From JAAFIP01 sp031367325 (GTDB lineage Bacteria; Pseudomonadota; Gammaproteobacteria; Burkholderiales; Burkholderiaceae_C), in NCBI GenBank assembly GCA_031367325.1, contig JANLPQ010000007.1, positions 1 through 64,000 of the forward strand: 64,000 nt of DNA. The letters are read 5' to 3'. The notes below the pieces were generated by a model that was given only the letters and a program-made list of their open reading frames with translations, made no database searches and was not told the DNA's origin. Position numbers and translations under genes: made by a program. Below, piece after piece: positions 7,378-16,115 of this stretch. How positions within the stretch are numbered: the stretch's first letter is position 1; each line of letters starts with the position of its first letter.

Positions 7378-9135
7378 ATGGTAAGACCAAACACCCACAT
7401 TCACCCCCCGCGCGAACCCGCACCCCTGCGCCCCGCTGCCACCGTGCTGCTGCTGCGCGACACGCCTGCTGGCATCGAGGTGCTGATGACGCGCCGGTCG
7501 ATGACAGCCAGCTTTGCAGCCGGGGCCTATGTGTTCCCCGGTGGTGGGGTGGATGATTTAGATGCTAAATATGCCGTGCAGGCCGCAGATCCTGCTCAAG
7601 CAGCTACGCAATTAATAGCGTTCCGCGCTAGCCAAGACGTGGCGCACCGCACGCAGGCGCTGGCCGCACTGCGTGAAAGCTTTGAAGAACTGGGTATTTT
7701 GCTAGCCCGCAAGCCGGGCGGCGCGTGGTGCAGTCAAGCCGATATCGACGCGCTCAACCGCACCGATCCGTTCTACGACCAACTGCAAGCCAAGGGGTTC
7801 ACACTGGCTGCCGACGGCGTATTTTTACTAGCCCACTGGATTACCGACCGCGACATGCCGCGCCGGTTTGACGTGCCGTTTTTAGTAGCGCGCATGCCCG
7901 ACGGCCAAACGCCGGTGGCCGACGATACCGAGCAGTTTGCACCCGAGTGGGTGCGCCCAGCCGACGCGCTGGCGCGCCAAGCCAAGGGCCTGTTTGCCAT
8001 GCTGTTCCCCACCATTCGCACGCTAGAACGCTTGCAGGCGTATGCCGCCGTGGCCAGCGTGTTGCAGGCCTGCGCAGCTGAGCAAGCGCTGTGGACCAGC
8101 TGCCCCCGCGCAGGTGTACTGGCCGGTAGCGAGGCCCGTTACATGGAACACGAAATGCCCTTCGGCGAGCTGGCCCTGGTATGCCCCGACGGGCAAATTG
8201 TGCACACGCTAGACTGGCAGCACAGCCAGCCGGTACCACTGCTGCAACACGTCATGCGGCTGACAGCACCCAACCCCGGCATGATGACCGGGCCGGGCAC
8301 TAACACCTACATCATCGGCACAGCAGACACGGGCTATGTGGTGGTAGACCCGGGGCCCAATGACACGGGACATATTCAGCGCATTATCAAAGCCACAGGC
8401 GGCGACATTAACGCCATTGTGTGCACCCATTCGCATGCCGACCATTCACCGGCTGCGCAGCCGTTGCAGGCCATGGTGCTGGAGGCCACCAACACTGTGC
8501 CGGGTGATTTGATGGCCAGATATGCACGCCACATTTGCCCTGTTTTGGGCCTGTCTAGCGGCGTGGCGGCGCGCGACAACGCATGGTTCGACCCTGACAT
8601 TGAGCTGAAAAATGAAGAGCTTCTCACGCAGTATTTTCGCGGCTTTGACGAAGACGGCACTTTTAAAATCACGCTGCAAGCCATTCACACACCGGGCCAC
8701 GCGGCCAACCATCTGTGCCTGATGCTGTGCGAGGACGGCCTGCTGATCAGCGGTGACCATATTTTGAACGGCAGCACCACGGTAATCGACCCGCCCGATG
8801 GCGACATGACAGCCTATCTGGCGTCACTAGACACACTGGCCGCCGCCTGCGATGCGCACCAAGCCGACTTTATTTTGCCCGCACACGGCTATGTGCTAAC
8901 GCGTTGCCACGGCGCAGACCATACTGGCGGCGCGCGTCGCGCTATTGACGAGCTGAAAGCGCATCGTCTAAAACGCGAGGCCAAAGTAATGGAGGCTATG
9001 CGCGCTAAGCCGGGTGCCAGTGTGGAAGATTTGGTACCGCTGGCGTACCACGACACGCCCGCCCAGCTGTGGCCGATTGCGGCGCGGTCATTGACAGCGC
9101 ATAAAGAGCGGATTGAGGCGTTGGGGCTTTTGTAG
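7378..9135 (+). CDS. Nudix-like domain fused to a metallo-beta-lactamase-fold hydrolase
   Basis: A 585-residue fusion. Residues about 15-250 form an atypical Nudix domain: FPGGGVDD (53-60) and RESFEELGI (99-107) are the two halves of the Nudix box, separated by a long insert as in NUDT7/NUDT19-type coenzyme A hydrolases. Residues about 285-585 are a metallo-beta-lactamase fold of the LACTB2 type, with TGPGTNTYIIG and the metal motif THSHADH at 350-356; later GHAANH and GDHI supply further ligands. Residues 71-82 (ADPAQAATQLIA) come from a copy of the short repeat placed in the Nudix-box insert. The substrates are unknown; a CoA or acyl-CoA role is an inference from the relatives and from the acyl-CoA dehydrogenases downstream. 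Confidence 0.85.
   Translation: MVRPNTHIHPPREPAPLRPAATVLLLRDTPAGIEVLMTRRSMTASFAAGAYVFPGGGVDDLDAKYAVQAADPAQAATQLIAFRASQDVAHRTQALAALRESFEELGILLARKPGGAWCSQADIDALNRTDPFYDQLQAKGFTLAADGVFLLAHWITDRDMPRRFDVPFLVARMPDGQTPVADDTEQFAPEWVRPADALARQAKGLFAMLFPTIRTLERLQAYAAVASVLQACAAEQALWTSCPRAGVLAGSEARYMEHEMPFGELALVCPDGQIVHTLDWQHSQPVPLLQHVMRLTAPNPGMMTGPGTNTYIIGTADTGYVVVDPGPNDTGHIQRIIKATGGDINAIVCTHSHADHSPAAQPLQAMVLEATNTVPGDLMARYARHICPVLGLSSGVAARDNAWFDPDIELKNEELLTQYFRGFDEDGTFKITLQAIHTPGHAANHLCLMLCEDGLLISGDHILNGSTTVIDPPDGDMTAYLASLDTLAAACDAHQADFILPAHGYVLTRCHGADHTGGARRAIDELKAHRLKREAKVMEAMRAKPGASVEDLVPLAYHDTPAQLWPIAARSLTAHKERIEALGLL
7592..7618 (-). repeat. Short hairpin repeat, copy 4 (inside Nudix-MBL gene)
   Basis: On the minus strand: CTAT, loop TAATTGC, GTAG, CTGCTTGAGCAG. 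Read by the gene as PAQAATQLIA within the Nudix-box insert. Confidence 0.88.
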
Positions 9136-9219
9136 GTTTTGTATTTGCCTTTTGCGGTTGCCTTGGGTCCGCCTTAGATTGTGTATGCGTTCTGTGGCTT
9201 GGGAATCTGGTGCCAGGCC

Positions 9220-9400
9220 TGTGCACGCTATGGCGCTTGGCGTGAACAGCTCCGCGGCTGTCCCCCGGCCGGCGGTGTACTCAGCGTAGCGGCATAAAGG
9301 GACAGGAGGCGGCCCTAGGCCGCCACGGAGGACAGCCGCGTAGCTGAGTACACCGCTGGCCTGTTCCCGTACAAGACTGAGTACGCCGCTGGCCAAGCTT
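9220..9400. repeat. Foldback element, one half copy plus one full copy
   Basis: A full hairpin runs 9272-9356: GCGGTGTACTCAGC pairs perfectly with GCTGAGTACACCGC at 9343-9356, with an inner palindrome GGCGGCC-CTA-GGCCGCC at 9308-9324. The core has GCGGCATAAAGG and GGAGGACAGCCGC. Immediately upstream (about 9231-9265) is the left half of the second arm type, GCGCTTGGCGTGAACAGC, followed by CCGCGGCTGTCC. The full copy at 55.14-55.23 kb is nearly identical in reverse orientation. There is no gene in 9136-9547. Confidence 0.85.
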
Positions 9401-9423
9401 TTTAGCTTTCTAGCCCGTAGAAC

Positions 9424-9450
9424 CTGCTCAACCAGCTATGACTACCATAG
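9424..9450 (-). repeat. Short hairpin repeat, copy 5 (intergenic)
   Basis: On the minus strand: CTAT, loop GGTAGTC, ATAG, CTGGTTGAGCAG, tail TTCTACGGGCTAGAAAG. It lies upstream of the large-subunit acyl-CoA dehydrogenase gene. Confidence 0.87.
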
Positions 9451-9547
9451 CAAACAGACAGTGCAGATTTGTCCCCCCTCTGACACAAGGAAAAGCACAT
9501 TCGTGCTAAAACCTATCTATTGTATTGATGACGCCACGGAGAACCGC

Positions 9548-10729
9548 ATGGACTTAGCTTTTACGACTGAAGAAGAGAATTTTCGCCAAGAAGTGCGCGG
9601 CTGGGTGCATGCGCATTTGCCCCCAGACATAGCCCATAAGGTGCACAACGCTTTGCACCTCACAAGGGACGATATGCAAAACTGGGCCAAGATTTTGGGC
9701 AAAAAAGGCTGGCTTGGCCATGCCTGGCCTGTAGAGTTTGGCGGCCCCGGCTGGAACGCAGTGCAAAAGCATTTGTTTGAAGAAGAATGTGCGCTGGCTG
9801 GCGCGCCGCGCGTGGTGCCGTTTGGCCCGGTGATGGTAGCCCCCGTCATCATGGCTTACGGCTCGCCCGAGCAGCAAAAACGCCACTTGCCCGGCATTGC
9901 CAGTGGCGATGTGTGGTGGAGCCAAGGCTACAGCGAGCCGGGTGCAGGGTCTGACCTAGCATCCCTCAAATGCAAAGCCGAACGCGTGGGTGATAAATTT
10001 ATCGTCAACGGCCAAAAAACTTGGACCACGCTGGGCCAGTACGGCGAATGGATTTTTTGCCTGGTGCGCACCAGCAACGAAGGAAAACCGCAAACCGGCA
10101 TCAGCTTTTTGCTGATCGATATGGCCAGCAAAGGCGTTAGCGTGCGCCCTATCAAGCTGCTGGATGGCGAATGCGAGGTCAACGAAGTATGGTTTGACAA
10201 TGTAGAAGTGCCCGCCGAGAACTTGGTAGGTGAAGAAAATAAAGGCTGGAACTACGCCAAATATTTGCTAGCACACGAGCGCACCAACATAGCCGATGTC
10301 AATCGCAGCAAACGCGAACTGGAGAGGTTGAAGAAGATAGCAAAGCTTGAAGGAGTCTACGACGACACGCGCTTTAAAGACGAAATCGCCAAGCTGGAAG
10401 TGGATGTGGTAGCGCTAGAGATGATGGTGCTGCGTGTATTAAGTGCTGAAAAAGCAGGCAAACAATCGCTGGACATTGCCGGCCTGCTAAAAATACGCGG
10501 CAGCGAAATTCAGCAGCGCTACAGCGAGCTGATGATGCTAGCCGCCGGGCCCTATGCCATACCGCTGCTGCACGAGGCCATGGAGGCTGGCTGGCAGGGC
10601 GACTACCCCGGCAGTGCCGTGCACTGTGCGCCGCTAGCGTCCACTTACTTCAACATGCGCAAGACTACGATTTATGGCGGTAGCAATGAAGTGCAGCGCA
10701 ATATCGTTTCGCAGGTTGTACTGGGTTGA
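9548..10729 (+). CDS. pimC: Acyl-CoA dehydrogenase, large subunit of pimeloyl-CoA dehydrogenase type
   Basis: FAD-dependent alpha,beta-desaturase of acyl-CoA, 393 residues from the ATG at 9548 (MDLAFTTEEENFRQEVRGW) with GGAG just upstream; the frame extends to 9461 without a better start. Seen are the N-terminal helical domain, the FAD/substrate motif SQGYSEPGAGSDLASLKC, NGQKTWTTLGQYGEWIF, and the C-terminal IYGGSNEVQRNIVSQVVLG. The pairing with the smaller homologue that follows matches the PimC/PimD arrangement for dicarboxylic or long-chain acyl-CoA. The two genes are separated by a long inverted repeat. The subunit assignment is by resemblance; the substrate is unproven. Confidence 0.88.
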   Translation: MDLAFTTEEENFRQEVRGWVHAHLPPDIAHKVHNALHLTRDDMQNWAKILGKKGWLGHAWPVEFGGPGWNAVQKHLFEEECALAGAPRVVPFGPVMVAPVIMAYGSPEQQKRHLPGIASGDVWWSQGYSEPGAGSDLASLKCKAERVGDKFIVNGQKTWTTLGQYGEWIFCLVRTSNEGKPQTGISFLLIDMASKGVSVRPIKLLDGECEVNEVWFDNVEVPAENLVGEENKGWNYAKYLLAHERTNIADVNRSKRELERLKKIAKLEGVYDDTRFKDEIAKLEVDVVALEMMVLRVLSAEKAGKQSLDIAGLLKIRGSEIQQRYSELMMLAAGPYAIPLLHEAMEAGWQGDYPGSAVHCAPLASTYFNMRKTTIYGGSNEVQRNIVSQVVLG

Positions 10730-10745
10730 GGTTTTTAATACCGAA

Positions 10746-10907
10746 TTGCCGGACGCGAAGGGCGCGAAGGTTTCGCGAAGGACGCTAAAAAGAAAATACA
10801 AAATGAAAACCAAATTTTAAAGTTTGAAATCAATTAATTTTCATCTTCATCTTCATCTTCTTTTTTTTCTTCCTTTTGCGTCCTTCGCGCGCCCTTCGCG
10901 TCCGGTA
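10746..10907. repeat. Long inverted repeat between the acyl-CoA dehydrogenase genes
   Basis: The left arm (10746-10797) begins CCGGACGCGAAGGGCGCG and continues CGAAGGACGCTAAAAAGAAA; the right arm (10862-10907) is its complement (TTTTGCGTCCTTCGCGC, GCCCTTCGCGTCCGG). The left arm has a nine-base interruption. The loop holds CATCTT units in tandem. It could be a REP-like foldback that also acts as a transcription terminator or processing site between the two subunit genes. Confidence 0.8.
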
Positions 10908-10961
10908 ACTAAATCTTAAAACCTGCCCCTCACCAAACACCTATTCAAAAAGAGCACCACT

Positions 10962-12077
10962 ATGGACTTTGACTTTACTGATGACCAAGAGCAACTGCGT
11001 GATGCGGTGCGCAAATATGTAGACAAGGGCTACACCTTTGACCGCCGCCGCAGTATTGAATCTGCCGGTGGTTTTGAGCGCGCCGCTTACAGTGAGCTGG
11101 CCGAACTGGGCCTCACTGGCTTGTGCATTAGTGACACATACGATGGCATGGGCATGGGCCCGGTGGACTGCATGGTGGTGCAAGAAGAGCTGGGCCGTGG
11201 TTTGGTGCTAGAGCCTTTGATGCAAGTGTATATTTGCAGCCCCGTGATTGAAAATTTTGCACCCGAAGCGTTAAGAAAACAATGGCTACCGCGCATTGCA
11301 GCAGGTACGGCCATCGTGGTGCTGGCGCAGCAAGAGCGCAAAGCACGCTACCGCGCTGACGTGTGCGAAGCTACAGCCACTAAAACAGGCGACACGTACA
11401 CCGTAACGGGTACCAAAAACGTAGTGGCCATCGGCGACCAAGCTGACGCTTACCTGGTGCCCGCACAGCTGGGCGCGCAGATGGCGCTGTTTTTGGTCGA
11501 GCGCACCTCTGCTGGCGTAACCACGCGTGCCTACGGCTGCCAAGACGGCTCACGCGCCGCCGATGTGCTACTAGCCAACGCGCCAGCACTGCTGGTCACT
11601 ACCGATGGTTTAGCCGCGCTCGAACTGGCGGTTGATATTGGCATCAGCTGCACTTGCGCTACCGCTGTAGGCGTGATGGACAAAGCGCTGGCGATTACCG
11701 TGGAGTACATGAACACGCGCAAGCAGTTTGGGGCTACGCTGGCTACCTTTCAGGCGCTGCGCCACCGTATTGCCGATGTAAAAATGCAGCTAGAACTGGG
11801 CCGCAGCATGGCCTACTTTGCTGCGCTCAAGCTAGGCGCGCCCGCGCCCGAGCGCCGCCGCGCCATGGCGCAGGCCAAATACCAGCTGTGCACCAGCATG
11901 CGCTACGTGGGCCAACAAGCCGTGCAGCTGCATGGCGGCATTGGCGTGACGGATGAGTACATTGTTAGCCACTACTTTAAAAAGCTTACCCAGCTAGAGA
12001 TGGCCTTTGGCGACAGCCTGCACCAGCTAGGCGAGGTGAGCGCGCGTATGCAAGACACGGCGGGCGTATTTGCCTGA
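10962..12077 (+). CDS. pimD: Acyl-CoA dehydrogenase, small subunit of pimeloyl-CoA dehydrogenase type
   Basis: A 371-residue acyl-CoA dehydrogenase fold: MDFDFTDDQEQLRDAVRKYV starts the helical N-terminus, the middle domain contains TYTVTGTKNVVAIGDQADAY, and the C-terminal domain has TRKQFGATLATFQALRHRIA and QLHGGIGVTDEYIVSHYFK. It is expected to pair with the larger homologue upstream. The middle domain lacks the strong FAD-binding serine/threonine run of active enzymes, as in other small subunits. A decayed partial copy of this gene lies at 13.87-14.20 kb. Confidence 0.87.
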   Translation: MDFDFTDDQEQLRDAVRKYVDKGYTFDRRRSIESAGGFERAAYSELAELGLTGLCISDTYDGMGMGPVDCMVVQEELGRGLVLEPLMQVYICSPVIENFAPEALRKQWLPRIAAGTAIVVLAQQERKARYRADVCEATATKTGDTYTVTGTKNVVAIGDQADAYLVPAQLGAQMALFLVERTSAGVTTRAYGCQDGSRAADVLLANAPALLVTTDGLAALELAVDIGISCTCATAVGVMDKALAITVEYMNTRKQFGATLATFQALRHRIADVKMQLELGRSMAYFAALKLGAPAPERRRAMAQAKYQLCTSMRYVGQQAVQLHGGIGVTDEYIVSHYFKKLTQLEMAFGDSLHQLGEVSARMQDTAGVFA

Positions 12078-12172
12078 TTTAAAAGGTATTTAACCGACAC
12101 GTGCTGTGCAAAGCGGCGTGCTCTGCGCCTCTATGCCGCCCTAGCTGGGGCATGTCCCCGCCACCAAGCAAA

Positions 12173-13627
12173 TTATTGTCCTGTGGCTCTCACACCGCAG
12201 GTCACCACCAGCGTGGCAGTGGCTCCCACAGGAAAGTTGGGGCTGATCAGAATGCCTGCATTTAGGTTGGCAAACGGAAAGCTAGCCGATGGGCACATGC
12301 CTGCCGCGGTGGAGCTGCAGGTAACCGTGGTGCAGTTCAGGCCTGCACTGGGCGTGTCTTGTACCGTAGCACCAGCCGCCGTGTCGGGCCCTGTATTGGT
12401 AGCGGTAATGGTGTAGCTTATTGTGCTGCCTGCCACTGCAGTGGTGGTTCCATCAGTTTTGGTAATCGTCAAGTTAGCTGCTACCTTGCGGTTGGTAAAG
12501 GTGCAAATAATGTTGGTGGGCGCAGCCACGGTGCCGGGGGCGGTAGCGGCGGCGTTCAGCAGCACACTGCCGCCATTGATGCCATTGACAGTAGGTGTAG
12601 CAGTGCCGCCAGCGGCCAAGCCTGTGCAAATAATGCTTTGCAAGCTAAAGCCTGCAGGTGGGGCTTCAGTCAGGGTGGTGGCGGTGTTGGGGCTAAGCAA
12701 GGCCTCAGACTGTGATGTGACGGTACTACCCGCTACTGCAGTGGTCACAGGCTGTGTGGCCCAGCCGTTGTTGCCAGTAAAAGTAAATGTGCCAGTCCCC
12801 CCGTTAGAAATTTTACGCACCGTCAGCGATGGTACGTCGGAGTCAATAGGGAAAAAAGTGTAGGAGTTTTGACGCTGGCATCCTGCATTCGCGCTATCGC
12901 AACCTGCCGAGCCGATAATATTACCACCAATAATCGACAGGCCAGTTATGGGCGTGGTGTAGTGCGCGTAAACCTCGTATTGGTTGCCTATGCCGATGCC
13001 TGCTTGTACGTCGTTAGATGACGTTTGGTTGTAACGCACCCCGCCTGCCACTGGAGCACCCGCTACCAGCGTAGTGGTAACCGTACCAAGGGTGACCGAG
13101 CTTGCACCAGTAAACTCCACGAACTCCCTGACCGCGTTGGTGACACTGTTTCCGTCGACGTCTTGTGCACTGGCCACCAAGCCGTACATCGTAGCCGGCG
13201 TAGAGGTACCAGTTTGCACGAAAGCAAAGTCAAACTTAACGTAGCATTGGCTGTTTAAATTAGTTGTTGGCGTACTAGCGCAGGTGATCACGGGTTGAAA
13301 ACGCACTGGAAAAATGCTGTTGTCGTCTAAATTAAGTAGTTGCGGCAAAGTGCCATTAAATTGGGCCAAGGTCACCAGCGCATCAATGCCGGGTATCACG
13401 TTGGCGTAGCGGTAAACCGCACCTTGACTTAAAGCTGTGCCTACAGTCAAAGTAGGCGTGCCACTAAAGTCAAGAAATGTTTGCGCCTTCGCCGTAGTGG
13501 GTAACAGCAAACTAGCTGCCACAGCAACTAAGCCGCCTGCTAAACGCAAAACTGCGCTGCCCCGCAACAATTTAGAAGCGAAAGCAGTCTTCAAAATACT
13601 TAAAAATCGAGCAAAGTTCAAATACAT
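12173..13627 (-). CDS. Secreted DUF11-domain surface protein
   Basis: A 484-residue exported protein. The N-terminus is basic and hydrophobic (RLAGGLVAVAASLLLPTTA) with likely cleavage after TAKA near residue 48. Several paired cysteines and many Thr/Gly/Asn residues follow. The section LTVRKISNGGTGTFTFTGNN and EAPPAGFSLQSIIC is a prealbumin-like or SpaA-like repeat, and the last about 95 residues (LTITKTDGTTTAVAGSTISY, ATNTGPDTAAGATVQDTPSA) are a DUF11 repeat. The chain stops at VVTCGVRATGQ, before the final strands of a canonical DUF11 unit; the paralogue at 14.5-16.1 kb stops at the equivalent place. Probably cell-surface or extracellular; no function assigned. Confidence 0.8.
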   Translation of the reverse strand: MYLNFARFLSILKTAFASKLLRGSAVLRLAGGLVAVAASLLLPTTAKAQTFLDFSGTPTLTVGTALSQGAVYRYANVIPGIDALVTLAQFNGTLPQLLNLDDNSIFPVRFQPVITCASTPTTNLNSQCYVKFDFAFVQTGTSTPATMYGLVASAQDVDGNSVTNAVREFVEFTGASSVTLGTVTTTLVAGAPVAGGVRYNQTSSNDVQAGIGIGNQYEVYAHYTTPITGLSIIGGNIIGSAGCDSANAGCQRQNSYTFFPIDSDVPSLTVRKISNGGTGTFTFTGNNGWATQPVTTAVAGSTVTSQSEALLSPNTATTLTEAPPAGFSLQSIICTGLAAGGTATPTVNGINGGSVLLNAAATAPGTVAAPTNIICTFTNRKVAANLTITKTDGTTTAVAGSTISYTITATNTGPDTAAGATVQDTPSAGLNCTTVTCSSTAAGMCPSASFPFANLNAGILISPNFPVGATATLVVTCGVRATGQ

Positions 13628-13867
13628 AAATTAACCTTGTACGACAGCCGAATAGGTCGAGTCAGTCGAATAGATTGATCTTAATAAAATTGTAAATATT
13701 ATCTAGGTATTGTATGAGACTATGCATATTTTGTAACCGAAAATGGTTACAAAGGGTATAAACCGACAAACGTTCGTGTTTTAAGATCAAGGCAGCAAGT
13801 AATGCTAGGAACATTGGCTGAAACCAACGCTATTGAATGACAAACAGCAGCGGCATGCGTGCTTGCT

Positions 13868-14200
13868 TTGGAGTGCGCCTTTGATGCAAGCGTACGTTTG
13901 CGGCCCTGCTATAGAAAATTTTGCACCCGAAGCATTGAAAACACAATAACTACCCCGCATCGCCGCAGGCACTGCCATCGTGGTACCAGCCACCTTCCAG
14001 GCGCTGCGCCACCGCATAGCGGATGTGAAGATGCAGCTAGAACTGGACCGCAACATGGCGGCATTGGCATATCGGATGAATACATCTGTAAGCCATTACT
14101 TTAAAAGCCTACCCAACTGGGGATGGCCTTTGGCGACAGCTTGTACCAGTTGGGCGTGGTCAATGCACGCATGCAAGATACTGTGGGTGTATTTGCCTGA
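13868..14200 (+). pseudogene. Decayed copy of the small-subunit acyl-CoA dehydrogenase
   Basis: Sequence homologous to 11207-12077 of the intact gene but with two internal deletions and in-frame stops. CTTTGATGCAAG to GCCATCGTGGT matches the intact 11214-11320 with a TAA replacing TGG, then joins directly to CACCTTCCAGGCGCTGCGCC (intact about 11743); a second deletion joins CAACATGGC to GGCATTGGC. CATGGC occurs at both edges of the second deletion in the intact gene, consistent with recombination across a short direct repeat. The normal GTATTTGCCTGA end is retained. It lies between the two DUF11 genes. Confidence 0.88.
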
Positions 14201-14249
14201 ATACTGAGTGTGCAGCAATACGCCAGCAACACACATAACTATCATGACA

Positions 14250-14276
14250 CTATGTTTTTAATAGCTTCTTGAGCAG
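14250..14276 (+). repeat. Short hairpin repeat, copy 6 (intergenic)
   Basis: CTAT, loop GTTTTTA, ATAG, CTTCTTGAGCAG, tail GTTTTAATTGGGCTG. It follows the acyl-CoA dehydrogenase pseudogene. The rest of 14291-14544 shows nothing recognisable. Confidence 0.87.
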
Positions 14277-14544
14277 GTTTTAATTGGGCTGGCGACCTAA
14301 AAGCGCTTACATTTTATATTTATCGCCGCTTGCGGCAGATGTTTAGCCCCTGCGACCTGCGCCGCGCTTTCAAGGCACAGGGAATGTTAACAATGTGGGC
14401 TTATAACAACTCAAATTCCCATTCATACTGCTTGTTGTCTGCAAGACTTGCCACAAGACGCTCATGCTTCGAATTAGCTTTAAATAGTGTGAAAATGTTT
14501 ACTTAAGCAATAAATTGATTGTAAGTACACAATCCGCACACGAT

Positions 14545-16113
14545 ATGTCTAAATTGAACTCAATACTGTTTCGTTTTTTGTGCGTGATTGCCATGTTCTT
14601 TTGCACTTTCGCCAGCGCACAAACCGCTTACGGCATCTCCAGAACCCAAACATTTGTTATCAACCCAACCACTGGGGCTGCAACTACCCCAGTGACTGCG
14701 CCCAGCGGCAACAATTACGCCGCACAAGTTGGCTACGAATCCTCTGCCATGGCTGTGAGTCCGCTTAACGGGCTGCTCTACATGGTAGAACGCACGGCAA
14801 CTACTACACCGCGTTTTGCCACCTGGAACCCTAGTACCGGGGTTGCTACCAGCATAGGCACTGCGGGCATAGTCGGTGCAGACATTTTGCGGTCTACGTT
14901 TTGCCCAGATGGACGCTGGTATGTGGCTGGCAATGGTACTGGCGGGGGTACAGCAGCCGAAATTTACCAATTGAATCCCGCTACCGGTGCGATTGTCCGC
15001 ACGTTAAATATTACGGCTGTACCGCAAAGTGGTTCTGGTGACATAGTTTGCGTCGGTAATGGCACCATGTTTATCGGTGCACAGTCTATCGGCGCAGGTA
15101 CCCCTTACCAGCTATTTCGGCTGTCCGCAGCCCAGCTTAATACTGGTGGCACGCAAACCGCTGTGCTGGTAGGTGATCTTGGTGTACTTGGTGCAGATGC
15201 ACCCAATGGATTGACAGAAGTCACCAATAACGTAGGTAACTGTGTAACGCCATGTCTGTTGGCCTCCGGGACACCGGCAGGGCAAATCATTTGGACAATC
15301 AATACTTCAACCGGCGCGGCGCAAACGCTCACCACAGCATCTGGTGCAGGCTTAGTCGATTTGTCACGTGAATTTCCCAGGGACGTTTCGGTCAACAAGA
15401 CAGTTACTCCCACGGCTGCATTGCAAGGCAGAACTTTGACCTACACCATTGACGTTACAAATTCTGGGCCGGCCGTTGCAGGTTCGGTCACAGTAGCCGA
15501 CATACTCAACCCCGCTTTCATCAACGTGCCAGCAGCCACATGGACCTGCAGCGTTGTAGCTGCTGGCACTTCCACTGCACTTACCACCGCTTGCAGTGCT
15601 GCCACAGGCACAGGCAACGTTAATACCACTGTTAATTTGTCGATTAACTCGACCATTCAGTTCGTGATAACTGCGCCTTTATTGTCTACTGCCACTGGTA
15701 CGGTGACCAATTCAGTATCTGCCAGTTTGACGGGCACCACTTTTGATCCGTCTACTGCGAACAATGGAATCACAATCTCCAGCACAGTAACACCTGCTAC
15801 CAATTTGAGTGTGCTTAAAACTGATGGCGTCACGACTACTACGGCGGGTGGCACCAATTTATATACCGTAACCTTTACCAATTCAGGCCCTGCTAACGGT
15901 ACTGGTTCGGTGGCAACAGATATCCCTGGTGCCGGATTGTCTAGCTGTGTAGTGCTCAGCTGCACGGGTACAGGCACACCTACCCCGGCATCTTGCCCTG
16001 CAGTGATCGGCAATTTATTGTTGCCCGGTGGTACCAGTTTGCCAAATTTCCCGGCCGACACATCTATCGCATTTGCGGTGCAATGCCGCGTTAGTGCTAC
16101 AGGTTTGCCTTAG
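14545..16113 (+). CDS. Secreted DUF11-repeat surface protein
   Basis: About 522 residues from the ATG at 14545 (MSKLNSILFRFLCVIAMFFC), which opens a clear signal peptide ending TFASA; the frame also has a TTG at 14515. Residues about 30-290 look like a beta-propeller-type region (YGISRTQTFVINPTTGAATT; LYMVERTATTTPRFATWNP; IYQLNPATGAIVRTLN). Two DUF11 units follow (VNKTVTPTAALQGRTLTYTI and LSVLKTDGVTTTTAGGTNLY). The second unit ends abruptly at CRVSATGLP, matching the end point of the paralogue at 12.2 kb. Probably a surface or extracellular adhesin-like protein; the role is unknown. Confidence 0.8.
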   Translation: MSKLNSILFRFLCVIAMFFCTFASAQTAYGISRTQTFVINPTTGAATTPVTAPSGNNYAAQVGYESSAMAVSPLNGLLYMVERTATTTPRFATWNPSTGVATSIGTAGIVGADILRSTFCPDGRWYVAGNGTGGGTAAEIYQLNPATGAIVRTLNITAVPQSGSGDIVCVGNGTMFIGAQSIGAGTPYQLFRLSAAQLNTGGTQTAVLVGDLGVLGADAPNGLTEVTNNVGNCVTPCLLASGTPAGQIIWTINTSTGAAQTLTTASGAGLVDLSREFPRDVSVNKTVTPTAALQGRTLTYTIDVTNSGPAVAGSVTVADILNPAFINVPAATWTCSVVAAGTSTALTTACSAATGTGNVNTTVNLSINSTIQFVITAPLLSTATGTVTNSVSASLTGTTFDPSTANNGITISSTVTPATNLSVLKTDGVTTTTAGGTNLYTVTFTNSGPANGTGSVATDIPGAGLSSCVVLSCTGTGTPTPASCPAVIGNLLLPGGTSLPNFPADTSIAFAVQCRVSATGLP

Positions 16114-16115
16114 CA

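Noticed and set aside
12359..12863. Open frames on the plus strand within the minus-strand DUF11 gene
   Set aside because: They are antisense to a long secreted protein with a signal peptide and clear DUF11 repeats; the Thr/Ala-rich code gives stop-poor antisense frames.
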